Shown in pieces: positions 34,922 to 43,058 of a stretch of DNA of 58,536 nucleotides. Numbering within the stretch: the stretch's first letter is position 1; every line of letters begins with the position of its first letter. A program made the position numbers and the translations under genes. A model generated the notes under the pieces. It was not told where the DNA came from. It did not search any database and was given only the letters and a program-made list of their open reading frames with translations. Source of the DNA: Oscillospiraceae bacterium (lineage in GTDB: Bacteria; Bacillota; Clostridia; Oscillospirales; Ruminococcaceae); assembly GCA_021769725.1 (NCBI GenBank), contig JAETSI010000016.1, forward strand, positions 1 to 58,536, written 5' to 3'.

Positions 34922-34989
34922 ATATTATACATTATTTCTGCGGTGGATGTCAAAATTGACGGTACATTTCCGTTCTGAATGCAAAAAAG

Positions 34990-35021
34990 CCGAATTGTAC
35001 CCTGATTGAGGTACGATTCGG
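34990..35021 (-). terminator. Hairpin, minus-oriented terminator candidate
   Basis: CCGAATTGTACC and GGTACGATTCGG pair with one mismatch; on the minus strand the stem runs into TTTTTTGC. It may end antisense transcription from the recombinase 2 side. Confidence 0.6.
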
Positions 35022-35032
35022 TGTTGACGAGC

Positions 35033-35060
35033 CTTTCGCAAAATATGTCCTTTTGTGAAA
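35033..35060 (-). repeat. Inverted site upstream of recombinase 2
   Basis: A 28-bp segment beginning CTTTCGCAAAATATG; its exact reverse complement is at 36329-36356. Internally it has near-palindromic arms TTTCGCAAAA / TTTTGTGAAA around seven bases. It lies 148 bases before the recombinase start. Confidence 0.8.
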
Positions 35061-35207
35061 AGGTGTTATAATTGTACATATAAGCTTACTTTAGTATAAC
35101 ACATTTTTCCTGAAAAGTCAACCTACATCAACAAATTTCGTCAAGTGAATTACATAGAAATTATCTTTCGTTATTTGTACATATTGAACAAAATAGGAGG
35201 TAAGGAA

Positions 35208-36287
35208 ATGGAACAGTTCAACATTTATCACAGACGTGACGGGCGTTACGAAGGGCGTATTTCACGAGGAAAACGCAAAAACGGCAAGAGGCGTTTTCAA
35301 TATTTCTTTGGTCACAGTCGAAAAGAGGTTCAGGATAAGATGACAGCAGTCCGCAGACAGGAATTCAGCGATAATTGCAGCAAAACTGTCGGACAGATCT
35401 TCTCTGAATGGTTTCAAAGTATTCGCCACCGTGTGAAGGAATCTACTGCTGCCAATTATCGCATGAAAGCTGAAAAGCACGTACTTCCAGCGTTTTCAAA
35501 CATGAGAGCAGATGAAATTACAGAATCGGATATCTATTCTTTTATCGAATTACGACAGAAATCCGGACTTTCCAATCGCTATATTTCAGATATTTTGATC
35601 ATGATGAAATCAATTTATAAATACGCTTCAAAAACCTATCACTTCTTGAATCCGCTGGATGGTATCACATTGCCGAAGATGCAGAAGCCAGAGGTTGAAC
35701 TGCTTGACGAGAAACAGCAAGAGAGTTTACAGCAGTTTATCGCCGAAAATCCTAATCATTCAACGCTTGGGATAGCTTTGTCCATGTCAACTGGAATCAG
35801 GATAGGTGAGCTTTGTGCTTTGCAATGGGAGGACATTGACCTTGAAAAACGGATTTTGACCGTCAGGAAAACGATGCAGAGAATACAGACTCCCGATGGT
35901 GAAACAAAGACAAAACTTATCATCGCCGAACCTAAGAGTGAATCTTCCAAGAGAAAAATTCCGATACCTGACTGTGTGATTTCAATCCTTGAAAAATTCA
36001 GGGGAAAAGCCAAGGAATACCTTGTTTCAGGAGAAGAAAGACCCATTGAACCAAGAACCATGCAGTACCGCTTTGCAAGCATTCTGAAAAAAGTAAAATT
36101 GCCGTCAGTCCATTTTCATGCATTAAGGCATATGTTTGCTTCAAAATGTGTGAAATTAGGATTTGATGTGAAAACACTGTCGGAAATTTTAGGGCATTCC
36201 AAGGTGGAAATCACTTTAAATCGGTATGTTCACTCGTCTTTTGAGCAGAAAAAAGAGTTCATGAGCCGGATTGCTATGAATTTTTGA
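35208..36287 (+). CDS. Tyrosine recombinase (phage-type integrase) 2
   Basis: A 359-residue integrase aligned over its whole length with recombinase 1, and closest in the catalytic domain: STGIRIGELCALQW, HFHALRHMFAS, LGHSKVEITLNRYVHS. The start at ATG 35208 has AGGAGGTAAGGAA upstream; 21 further in-frame codons before it lack a ribosome site and are dropped. The two genes arose by duplication and diverged along with their flanking sites. It is flanked by perfect 28-bp inverted repeats, and a third imperfect copy lies at about 38248. Confidence 0.93.
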   Translation: MEQFNIYHRRDGRYEGRISRGKRKNGKRRFQYFFGHSRKEVQDKMTAVRRQEFSDNCSKTVGQIFSEWFQSIRHRVKESTAANYRMKAEKHVLPAFSNMRADEITESDIYSFIELRQKSGLSNRYISDILIMMKSIYKYASKTYHFLNPLDGITLPKMQKPEVELLDEKQQESLQQFIAENPNHSTLGIALSMSTGIRIGELCALQWEDIDLEKRILTVRKTMQRIQTPDGETKTKLIIAEPKSESSKRKIPIPDCVISILEKFRGKAKEYLVSGEERPIEPRTMQYRFASILKKVKLPSVHFHALRHMFASKCVKLGFDVKTLSEILGHSKVEITLNRYVHSSFEQKKEFMSRIAMNF

Positions 36288-36298
36288 AAAAAACGCAT

Positions 36299-36370
36299 CT
36301 TGAAAACTGAATAGGCGTTTGTTGTGGCTTTCACAAAAGGACATATTTTGCGAAAGAAAATCTTGATGTT
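36299..36370 (+). repeat. Direct repeat copy A including recombinase 2 site
   Basis: It begins CTTGAAAACTGAATA and contains the second perfect copy of the 28-bp site at 36329-36356. A related block is found at 38220-38290 in the same orientation, so the RiPP cassette lies between two direct repeats. Confidence 0.75.
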
Positions 36371-36544
36371 TTAAAAAAAGTTTGTTGGTTGGCTAAATTG
36401 TGCGGTTATTACATATGTTAACCTTTGCAGCTCGATTAAATGTCATAAAAATAAAAAGCGACTTGATTTAATAGGGTGGTGTCTTATAGAAAAGTGATAC
36501 GACATATAGTAAAAATTTCAGTAATTATAAGGACTTGATTTTTA

Positions 36545-37624
36545 ATGAATGATAAAATTAGTGATGATTTTTGGGAAGCAATGCGATGTAAGGCAATAGA
36601 AAATGCAATTCCATTACATGGACACTTTGAACTGACTCCAAGATGTAATTTTAACTGTAAAATGTGTTATATTCATCTTGAAGAAAAAAATATTATAGAA
36701 CGTGAATTGACTTTAAAAGAGTGGAGCAGTATTTTAGATGAAGCAATAGATAATGGAATGATTTTCGCATCATTAACAGGTGGGGAATGTTTATTATCGC
36801 CGTACTTCAAAAAAATCTATTTATATTTGCAGTCTAAAGGGATATTGGTAAACGTGTTGACTAATGGCTATTTGCTAAGTAGTATGATGGATTTTTTTGT
36901 TTCGCATCCACCACGTATGATACAAGTATCTGTTTATGGAAATAACGAAGATGAATATGAAAACGTAACCGGCATTAGAGCATATGGTAAGATTTCTGAA
37001 TCTATAGATGAAGCGATAGAAAATAAACTGCCAATATGTATTTCAGTAACCCCAAATAAGTATTTAACTAATGTGATACCGATAATAAAAAAATATCATT
37101 CAAAAGGTGTTCCTGGAGGTGTTGCGGAGTATCTTATTAAGCCTAGATTGGATACTGGACGGACTGATTGTGATTGCAGCATATCAATTGAAGATTCTAT
37201 TAGAATTTCCAAAGAATTAAGTGAATTAAATGGGCTATACGCTGATTCGAAACGTGAAGAAAATATTGACGCATTAGATTCGAATATTCAAAAAGTACCA
37301 AACAGTGCTGAAGTTCGTGGTGTTACTTGCGTGGCAGGTCGATGCGACTTTACAATTAATTGGACAGGAGAAATGATGATGTGTGCATCATTAGATTCCG
37401 TTAGGTCTAATGTATTAACTAATGGCTTTTCTCAATCGTGGGCAGAAATCAATGAAGCAGCACGCAATTTTTTAATGCCTATTGAGTGCCCTACGTGCAA
37501 GTTCTATTCTTTATGCACTCATTGTCCAGCAAATCATCTTTCTGGTGCAGAGCTTGGACATTGTAATCCTATGATTTGTAGTGTTACTAAAGAACTTGTA
37601 AAAATGGGAATAGTTAGAAATTGA
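36545..37624 (+). CDS. Radical SAM/SPASM peptide maturase
   Basis: A 359-residue enzyme. The radical SAM cluster is CNFNCKMC (Cys 34, 38, 41), followed by LTGGECLL near residue 79. A SPASM-type C-terminus carries the auxiliary cluster cysteines: GVTCVAGRC, MMCASLD, then CPTCKFYSLCTHC and a final C near residue 347. Such enzymes modify ribosomal peptides, often forming thioether or C-C crosslinks. A Cys-rich peptide gene and a PqqD-like gene follow directly. Codon use is AT-rich, unlike the phage module. Confidence 0.88.
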   Translation: MNDKISDDFWEAMRCKAIENAIPLHGHFELTPRCNFNCKMCYIHLEEKNIIERELTLKEWSSILDEAIDNGMIFASLTGGECLLSPYFKKIYLYLQSKGILVNVLTNGYLLSSMMDFFVSHPPRMIQVSVYGNNEDEYENVTGIRAYGKISESIDEAIENKLPICISVTPNKYLTNVIPIIKKYHSKGVPGGVAEYLIKPRLDTGRTDCDCSISIEDSIRISKELSELNGLYADSKREENIDALDSNIQKVPNSAEVRGVTCVAGRCDFTINWTGEMMMCASLDSVRSNVLTNGFSQSWAEINEAARNFLMPIECPTCKFYSLCTHCPANHLSGAELGHCNPMICSVTKELVKMGIVRN

Positions 37625-37705
37625 CTTTTATTTTAGATTCACTTCACACCATAGCGATATGCTATAGTGCAATTTACTATAATGGTCAAAATGAAAGGGG
37701 GAAAA

Positions 37706-37846
37706 ATGATGAAGGAAAAGAAAGTATATGAAAAGCCTAAAATGGAGAAAATTGAGTTTTCATTTGATGCTGCATGGAAGAAAAAGTGCAATTTTGAAAG
37801 TGCTGGTAATGATTGCGGTGGCTGTGGAAATATGCAGTACAAGTAA
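37706..37846 (+). CDS. Cys-rich RiPP precursor peptide
   Basis: A 46-residue peptide. The N-terminal half (KVYEKPKMEKIEFSFDAA) has the Y-x-KP-x-M leader pattern common to clostridial radical SAM precursors. The C-terminal core has four Cys: KKCNFESAGND, then CGGCGNM, ending QYK. AAAGGGGG lies close to the tandem ATGs, and a TATAAT at 37678-37683 may give it its own promoter within the operon. The modification is unknown; a sactionine or ranthipeptide thioether is possible. It is too short to be found by length-based gene calling. Confidence 0.8.
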   Translation: MMKEKKVYEKPKMEKIEFSFDAAWKKKCNFESAGNDCGGCGNMQYK

Positions 37847-37924
37847 GTGAATTAAATTAAACAGTTTTCTTTCTTTGTTTGGTGTGAGCAGAGAAAGGAT
37901 ACTATAAGAAAAGAGATAATTGAA

Positions 37925-38224
37925 ATGAAATATGTTAGAAATAATTTATTTATATTAAGAAACGTTTTAGGAGAGTTTCTGTTGTTTCCTATTTCAGAAC
38001 AGCAAAAAAGTTTTCAAGGTGGAATTATGCTTAATTATATGGCTAAACAAATATGGGATTATCTTGCGATTCCAATAGATATTTGCGACATTGTTACGAA
38101 ACTTACTAATGAATATGAAATAAATTATGATGAGGCAATGCGCGATGTAAAAGAACTGATTGATTGCTTCATTGAAAACGATATCATAGCTGCAGTTGAT
38201 GATTTGGAAACAATTGTACCTTGA
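37925..38224 (+). CDS. PqqD-like peptide-binding (RRE) protein
   Basis: A 99-residue protein of the PqqD fold, the RiPP recognition element: strands LFILRNVLGEFLLFPI, helix MLNYMAKQIWDYLAIPIDICDIVTKL and winged helix YDEAMRDVKELIDCFIENDII. It should bind the leader of the adjacent precursor and hand it to the radical SAM enzyme. Its stop codon lies inside the downstream direct repeat, which suggests the cassette boundary cuts into this gene. Confidence 0.85.
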   Translation: MKYVRNNLFILRNVLGEFLLFPISEQQKSFQGGIMLNYMAKQIWDYLAIPIDICDIVTKLTNEYEINYDEAMRDVKELIDCFIENDIIAAVDDLETIVP

Positions 38225-38290
38225 AAACTGCATAAGTATTTGCATGGTTTCAGCAAAAGGAACATATTTTGCGAAAAGAAAACTTGTAAT
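38220..38290 (+). repeat. Direct repeat copy B with imperfect recombinase 2 site
   Basis: CTTGAAAACTGCATA and, after it, a GCAAAAGGAACATATTTTGCG core that matches copy A at 36299-36370 with small gaps. It includes the stop codon of the PqqD-like gene. Confidence 0.7.
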
Positions 38291-38350
38291 TTATTGTGCT
38301 GAATTTTGAGGTATGAACTTCAATTAAATTTTTGAACAGAAGGTGTAGAG

Positions 38351-39649
38351 ATGTCTGAAGAATTAAAAAATGGATTCAAAGTTAGAACCATAGATGGTAG
38401 AATTGCAAACGTTCAAAAGCGCTTAGGTGGCGGTGGACAGGGCGATGTTTATTTGGTCGATTATAATAACACTCCTATGGCATTAAAATGGTACAAAAAA
38501 GGCGTCATGAACAATCCGCAGGCATTTTATGAGAATCTTGTGGATAACAAAGAACATGGTGCCCCTAGTGCTGAGTTTTTATGGCCTGTGGATGTAACAG
38601 AATGGATTGATGGTACATTTGGTTACATAATGCCTTTGAAACCTAATGGCTATTATGAAGTTTCTGATTTCATGTTGACAAATGTGCGATTCAAATCTTA
38701 CAAAATAGCTATTGATGCTGCATTGAAGATTGTATCTGCATATAGGTTGCTTCACAACGATGGTTATAGCTATCAAGACTTAAATGATGGCAACTTTTTT
38801 ATTAATCCGCAGAATGGCAAAGTACTAATTTGTGATAATGACAATGTTGCTCCTGATAAAACAGAAACGGGCATTATTGGAAAACCGAGGTATATGGCTC
38901 CAGAAATCGTTATGAAGAATAATATGCCAAATAGTCTTAGCGATCTTTTTTCTATGTCTGTTATTTTATTTATTTTGTTCTGTATGACACATCCTCTTGA
39001 GGGTAAAAGATCACTTGAACCTTGTTTAAGTCCAGCACTCCAAGAAAAACTCTATGGTTCCGAAGCATTGTTTATTATGGATCCGACAAATAGAGAAAAT
39101 GGTCCTCATCCGATTGTTCATAAGAATGTAAATATAGTGTGGCCATGTCTCCCGAAATATATGCAAGATCTATTCCTCAAAGCATTCAGTCAGAAAGCTT
39201 TGGAAAATCCCAATGCTCGTCCCAAAGAGCTTGAATGGATTCAAAATCTTGTGCGTTTTCGCAGTGAAATTGTTCGGTGTAGTTGTGGCAATGAGGTGTT
39301 TACACAAGACGGAAAACCATGTGTTTGCGAAAAATGTCACAAGAAGATTAATATTCCATTTAGACTTGAATTTAGTGATTATGCAATTCCTGGAATATCA
39401 GATAGTCGTATCTATAGGTGTCAACTTGGTGTTTGTAGAGCAGATGAGGCATTAAAACCTATAGGACGAGTTATTGCTAAGAAGGATAATTCTGGAATGT
39501 TGGGAGTAAGAAATCTTAGCGACAAGAGCTGGAATGCTGTTACGCCAAGTGGTAAAGCTAAACACGTTACACCAGATGAAATTATACCTCTCAAGGATGG
39601 AATTTCGTTTGTAATTGGTGATGAAAAAATTTGTATTAAAAGCAATTAA
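38351..39649 (+). CDS. Serine/threonine kinase with zinc ribbon and C-terminal beta domain
   Basis: A 432-residue cytoplasmic protein. Residues 20-290 are a protein kinase: glycine loop GGGGQGDVY (26-34), Lys 46 in ALKWYKK, YQDLNDGN with catalytic Asp 143, the DFG position as DND, and YMAPEI. A zinc ribbon follows at 313-333 (CSCGNEVF...CVCEKCHKK). The last 90 residues (GRVIAKKDNSGMLGVRNLS...ISFVIGD) have FHA-like strand features, but recognition is weak. The kinase heads an operon with a vWA protein and a PP2C, the classic TerY-P triad. Confidence 0.88.
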   Translation: MSEELKNGFKVRTIDGRIANVQKRLGGGGQGDVYLVDYNNTPMALKWYKKGVMNNPQAFYENLVDNKEHGAPSAEFLWPVDVTEWIDGTFGYIMPLKPNGYYEVSDFMLTNVRFKSYKIAIDAALKIVSAYRLLHNDGYSYQDLNDGNFFINPQNGKVLICDNDNVAPDKTETGIIGKPRYMAPEIVMKNNMPNSLSDLFSMSVILFILFCMTHPLEGKRSLEPCLSPALQEKLYGSEALFIMDPTNRENGPHPIVHKNVNIVWPCLPKYMQDLFLKAFSQKALENPNARPKELEWIQNLVRFRSEIVRCSCGNEVFTQDGKPCVCEKCHKKINIPFRLEFSDYAIPGISDSRIYRCQLGVCRADEALKPIGRVIAKKDNSGMLGVRNLSDKSWNAVTPSGKAKHVTPDEIIPLKDGISFVIGDEKICIKSN

Positions 39650-39664
39650 ACAGGAGGAAAAATT

Positions 39665-40453
39665 ATGCCCAATATTAACGAAACAACTGGAGTTGCCAGA
39701 AGAGAATTGACTATTTTTTACGTTCTTGATACATCTGGTAGCATGACAGGTGCTCCTATTGGAAAACTTAACCGAGCAATGAATGAAACTATCGAGGCTT
39801 TGAAGTCTTTGGCAAAAAGCAATGCAGATGCACTGCTGAAAATCGCTGTTCTTGAGTTTAATAGTGGGTGCAAATGGATTAATTCCAGTGGACCTGAAGA
39901 AATGGAAGATTTCATGTGGGAAGATCTTGACGCTGGCGGTTTAACTGATGTTGGAGCCGCTCTTAAAGAACTTGATAGCAAGTTATCGAGAAATGCGTTC
40001 TTACAATCTATGACAGGCGCATATCTCCCCGTTATTATTTTTATGACTGATGGCTGTGCAACCGATGATTATAAAAAATCCCTTACGGAAATTAGAAATA
40101 ACAAGTGGTTTACTAGAGCAACCAAAATTGGTTTTGCACTTGGCGAATCTCCTGATATGAAAATGATCTCTGAAGTTGTTGGCAATAGTGAAGCAGTTAT
40201 TAAGACTGATGATCTTGATCTTTTTGGACGCTTGATTAAGTTCGCATCTGTAACAGCTTCAATGCTTGCATCTCAGTCAAAAACTTCCAATGATGTTCCG
40301 ACTGGCGAGGATGTGGTAAAAAAATTTAAGAATGAGAATTCTGAAGTTGCTGAAGAGATTACTCCTGATCCTATTGAAGTAACTGGATATGAAGCAGAGC
40401 CTGAGCCTGATTCAGATGACGATGAAGGATGGGGCGGAAGTGATTGGGACTGA
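39665..40453 (+). CDS. TerY-like von Willebrand A domain protein
   Basis: A 262-residue vWA protein. The MIDAS motif is DTSGSM (Asp 22, Ser 24, Ser 26), with Thr 94 in GLTDVG and Asp 129 in FMTDGC completing the metal site. The C-terminal 60 residues are strongly acidic (PDSDDDEGWGGSDWD). TerY proteins act as metal-dependent scaffolds that partner with the kinase and phosphatase. CAGGAGG and a 15-base gap tie it to the kinase gene. The zinc-binding TerY-C module seems to be supplied by a separate gene at 44739. Confidence 0.88.
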   Translation: MPNINETTGVARRELTIFYVLDTSGSMTGAPIGKLNRAMNETIEALKSLAKSNADALLKIAVLEFNSGCKWINSSGPEEMEDFMWEDLDAGGLTDVGAALKELDSKLSRNAFLQSMTGAYLPVIIFMTDGCATDDYKKSLTEIRNNKWFTRATKIGFALGESPDMKMISEVVGNSEAVIKTDDLDLFGRLIKFASVTASMLASQSKTSNDVPTGEDVVKKFKNENSEVAEEITPDPIEVTGYEAEPEPDSDDDEGWGGSDWD

Positions 40454-40480
40454 TCTTCTTTAGTTTGCTGGGAGGTAAAC

Positions 40481-41956
40481 ATGAATAAGTATTTTGTATT
40501 CAATAAAACTGTTCAAGGTCATCTCCATATAATGAAAAATAGACCATGTGAGGATTCATCTGTTTCTTATGTTGCCGAAGATAATCAATACTCTATTGCA
40601 ATTGTTGCTGATGGACATGGCTCTAATTCTTGTTTCCGAAGCCAATCCGGATCAACAATTGCAACTATGGTTACTCTTGAAGCTCTAAAAAAATTTGCAG
40701 ATTATCATTTGACGAAGAACGAAAATGGATTTTACACAGAAACTGATGAGTTTGTAAAGTTATTAAAGAGCGAACGTGCGAGGAAACATCTGATAAAGCA
40801 GTTAACAGATTCTATTGTATCTGATTGGTATCAGGTGATTACCGATGATATTAGTAATCACCCGCTTACAGATGATGAGATAAATAGTGCAGAGTCAGAC
40901 TATGCGGATTTATATCGAAGGGGCTTAAAATTAAATCATATATATGGAACAACACTTATTGCAGCACTTGTAATGCAGAATTATGTTATTTTGTTACAAC
41001 AAGGTGATGGAAGATGCGATGTGTTTTATTCTGATGCAACGGTTAATCAACCAATTCCGTGGGATGAAAGATGTTTTGATGTATATACAACTTCTATGTG
41101 TGATGATGATGTCGATACGAGCATACGTTCTACTATAATAGATATCCGAGAAAAGCCTGTTGTAGCTTGTTACATGGGAAGCGATGGAGTAGAGGATTCA
41201 TTTAGAACAATGGAGGGTACACATAATTTTTATAGGCAGCTGTCCACCAAAATTATAGATGATCAAGAACATTTTATAGAGTATCTGGAGTCTTTTCTGC
41301 CAAAGTTCAGTGAATCAGGCAGTGGTGACGATGTTTCTGTTGCAGGTGTGGTTAATATTGAACAGGTTAAAGAGCTGTATAGTTGCTATAAAAATAGAAT
41401 TGAAGCATATCAACTGTCTGAAGCAAAAATTCAGATAAAGACAAAAATTGATTCAATGTCTCGTAAACATGGCATTTTACAATCTCGATTAAAGAAGGAA
41501 TTAGAAGAATTAACATTTAAAACTGAGGAATGGATTATTGCTATTGCACGATTTGAAGAACTTACGAAAGAGGTTGAACGACTGCAAAAACAGATTGATG
41601 AAGGTATAGAGATTCCATTGGATGATGATCAGAGTAAGAAGGAATCATCTGACTTAATTGGAATTCTTACAATGATAAAGAATCAATTCCCAGCTGCTTT
41701 TTCTATTATTGCAAATACATTTAAAAAGCATCATGTTGGAACGATTTCTTCGGTTGCATCAGTGTATGAAAGAGCTAAAATGACTTTGCAATCTCACAAA
41801 AAGCAACTGAATGACTTATCAATCGAATTACAGGCAGCAAGTAAAAGCTATAATAGTCTAAGTGCCGAGTTTGAAGAATACGACAACAAATATGTAAAAT
41901 TAAATGAAGAATTAGCAGAACTTGATTTAAAAATTGAAAAGCTACAAGCACCTTAA
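40481..41956 (+). CDS. PP2C phosphatase with C-terminal coiled coil
   Basis: A 491-residue protein. Residues 1-300 carry PP2C motifs: RPCEDSSV near the start, VADGHGS (Asp 44), MGSDGVEDSF and GSGDDVSVAGVV. From about 305 to 491 it is almost all heptad-like helix (LQSRLKKELEELTFKTEE, NEELAELDLKIEKL), so it should dimerise or dock on partners. It probably reverses the kinase's modification. A terminator at 41971 closes the kinase-vWA-PP2C block. Confidence 0.88.
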   Translation: MNKYFVFNKTVQGHLHIMKNRPCEDSSVSYVAEDNQYSIAIVADGHGSNSCFRSQSGSTIATMVTLEALKKFADYHLTKNENGFYTETDEFVKLLKSERARKHLIKQLTDSIVSDWYQVITDDISNHPLTDDEINSAESDYADLYRRGLKLNHIYGTTLIAALVMQNYVILLQQGDGRCDVFYSDATVNQPIPWDERCFDVYTTSMCDDDVDTSIRSTIIDIREKPVVACYMGSDGVEDSFRTMEGTHNFYRQLSTKIIDDQEHFIEYLESFLPKFSESGSGDDVSVAGVVNIEQVKELYSCYKNRIEAYQLSEAKIQIKTKIDSMSRKHGILQSRLKKELEELTFKTEEWIIAIARFEELTKEVERLQKQIDEGIEIPLDDDQSKKESSDLIGILTMIKNQFPAAFSIIANTFKKHHVGTISSVASVYERAKMTLQSHKKQLNDLSIELQAASKSYNSLSAEFEEYDNKYVKLNEELAELDLKIEKLQAP

Positions 41957-41970
41957 AGTATGAAGATGAA

Positions 41971-42006
41971 GGGAGCAATGTCATGCTTATATTGCTCCCT
42001 TTTCTT
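41971..42006 (+). terminator. Rho-independent terminator after PP2C gene
   Basis: GGGAGCAAT and ATTGCTCCC form a 9-bp stem followed by TTTTCTT. It separates the triad operon from the transglutaminase-like gene. Confidence 0.85.
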
Positions 42007-42026
42007 ATGAAGATTGGATTGTTATA

Positions 42027-43019
42027 ATGGAGAGAACAAAAAAGTATTACTATTCTCATGCTTTAACTAATAGTGAACGAAAAATATGTGATTTAATAAT
42101 TGATGGATTAGAAAATAGAAAGAAAAGTATTATTTTATCTGGAATGAATTCCAGTAATGCATCAATTGTTAAAGTTTTGAAGGTTATAGATTTGGATTTT
42201 CCAGAATATTTTTTTCTTAATATTGCAGCGACTAAGATATGGAATATTGGGATGACAAAAAAAATCGATATTGGATATCACTATTCAATAGATGAGATTG
42301 CTGTAATAGAAAAACAAATTGCTCAGAAGTGTCAGGGTATTATTAATTCAATTTCACAAGAATCATCACTTCTGAAGAAAGAGAAAATATTGCACAATTA
42401 CCTCATAAGGTATATTCATTATGCCACAGGAGATTTATCAAATCCCAGACTTCATAATATAGTTGGTGCATTAGTGGATGGTATTGCGGTGTGTGATGGT
42501 TATGCAAAAGCATTTCGTTATATATGCGATAAACAAGATATTCTTTGCATGGTAGTAACAGGTATAGCTACAAATGCAATCGACGGCATTAGGGGAACAC
42601 ATGCTTGGAATATTGTCAGGGTGCATAAGAAGGGTTGTTGTCATGTCGATGTAACATGGGATAGCTGCTTTTACCACAGTGGTTTATCTCATTATGTGTT
42701 TTTCAATCAAACCGATCAGGATATGATGGCAGATCATTCGTGGGATCAAGCTAAGGTACCAAAATGTGGCGTGGCAGTTGAAGAAGTAATAACATATTGT
42801 GAGACGGCTAAGCAATTGGAAGATGTAATTTGTACGAATATAAAAAGTGGCAAATTAACCTTTAGCTTAAAAGTGAAAAAGAATTTTTCGGGAAACGAAG
42901 AGATTTTAGCTTTTACGCAGAAAATTGTTGAAAGACATTTCGAGTTAAAGGTAAAGAGATACACTGTATCTTATATCGCAACTCGTAATCAAATAGAATA
43001 CCAATTCGAGAAGTTTTAG
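42027..43019 (+). CDS. Transglutaminase-like (TGc) protein
   Basis: A 330-residue protein. The catalytic triad of the transglutaminase/cysteine protease fold is visible: Cys 156 in AVCDGYAKAF, His 192 in GTHAWN and Asp 208 in CHVDVTWD. About 110 residues precede the domain and about 110 follow with no recognised fold. No signal peptide is present, so it is probably cytoplasmic and acts on partner proteins by proteolysis or crosslinking. It follows the PP2C terminator by 20 bases and has only a weak ribosome site. Confidence 0.85.
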   Translation: MERTKKYYYSHALTNSERKICDLIIDGLENRKKSIILSGMNSSNASIVKVLKVIDLDFPEYFFLNIAATKIWNIGMTKKIDIGYHYSIDEIAVIEKQIAQKCQGIINSISQESSLLKKEKILHNYLIRYIHYATGDLSNPRLHNIVGALVDGIAVCDGYAKAFRYICDKQDILCMVVTGIATNAIDGIRGTHAWNIVRVHKKGCCHVDVTWDSCFYHSGLSHYVFFNQTDQDMMADHSWDQAKVPKCGVAVEEVITYCETAKQLEDVICTNIKSGKLTFSLKVKKNFSGNEEILAFTQKIVERHFELKVKRYTVSYIATRNQIEYQFEKF

Positions 43020-43058
43020 AAATGTATGATTTATCATACAAAAAAAGGAGAATGAATA

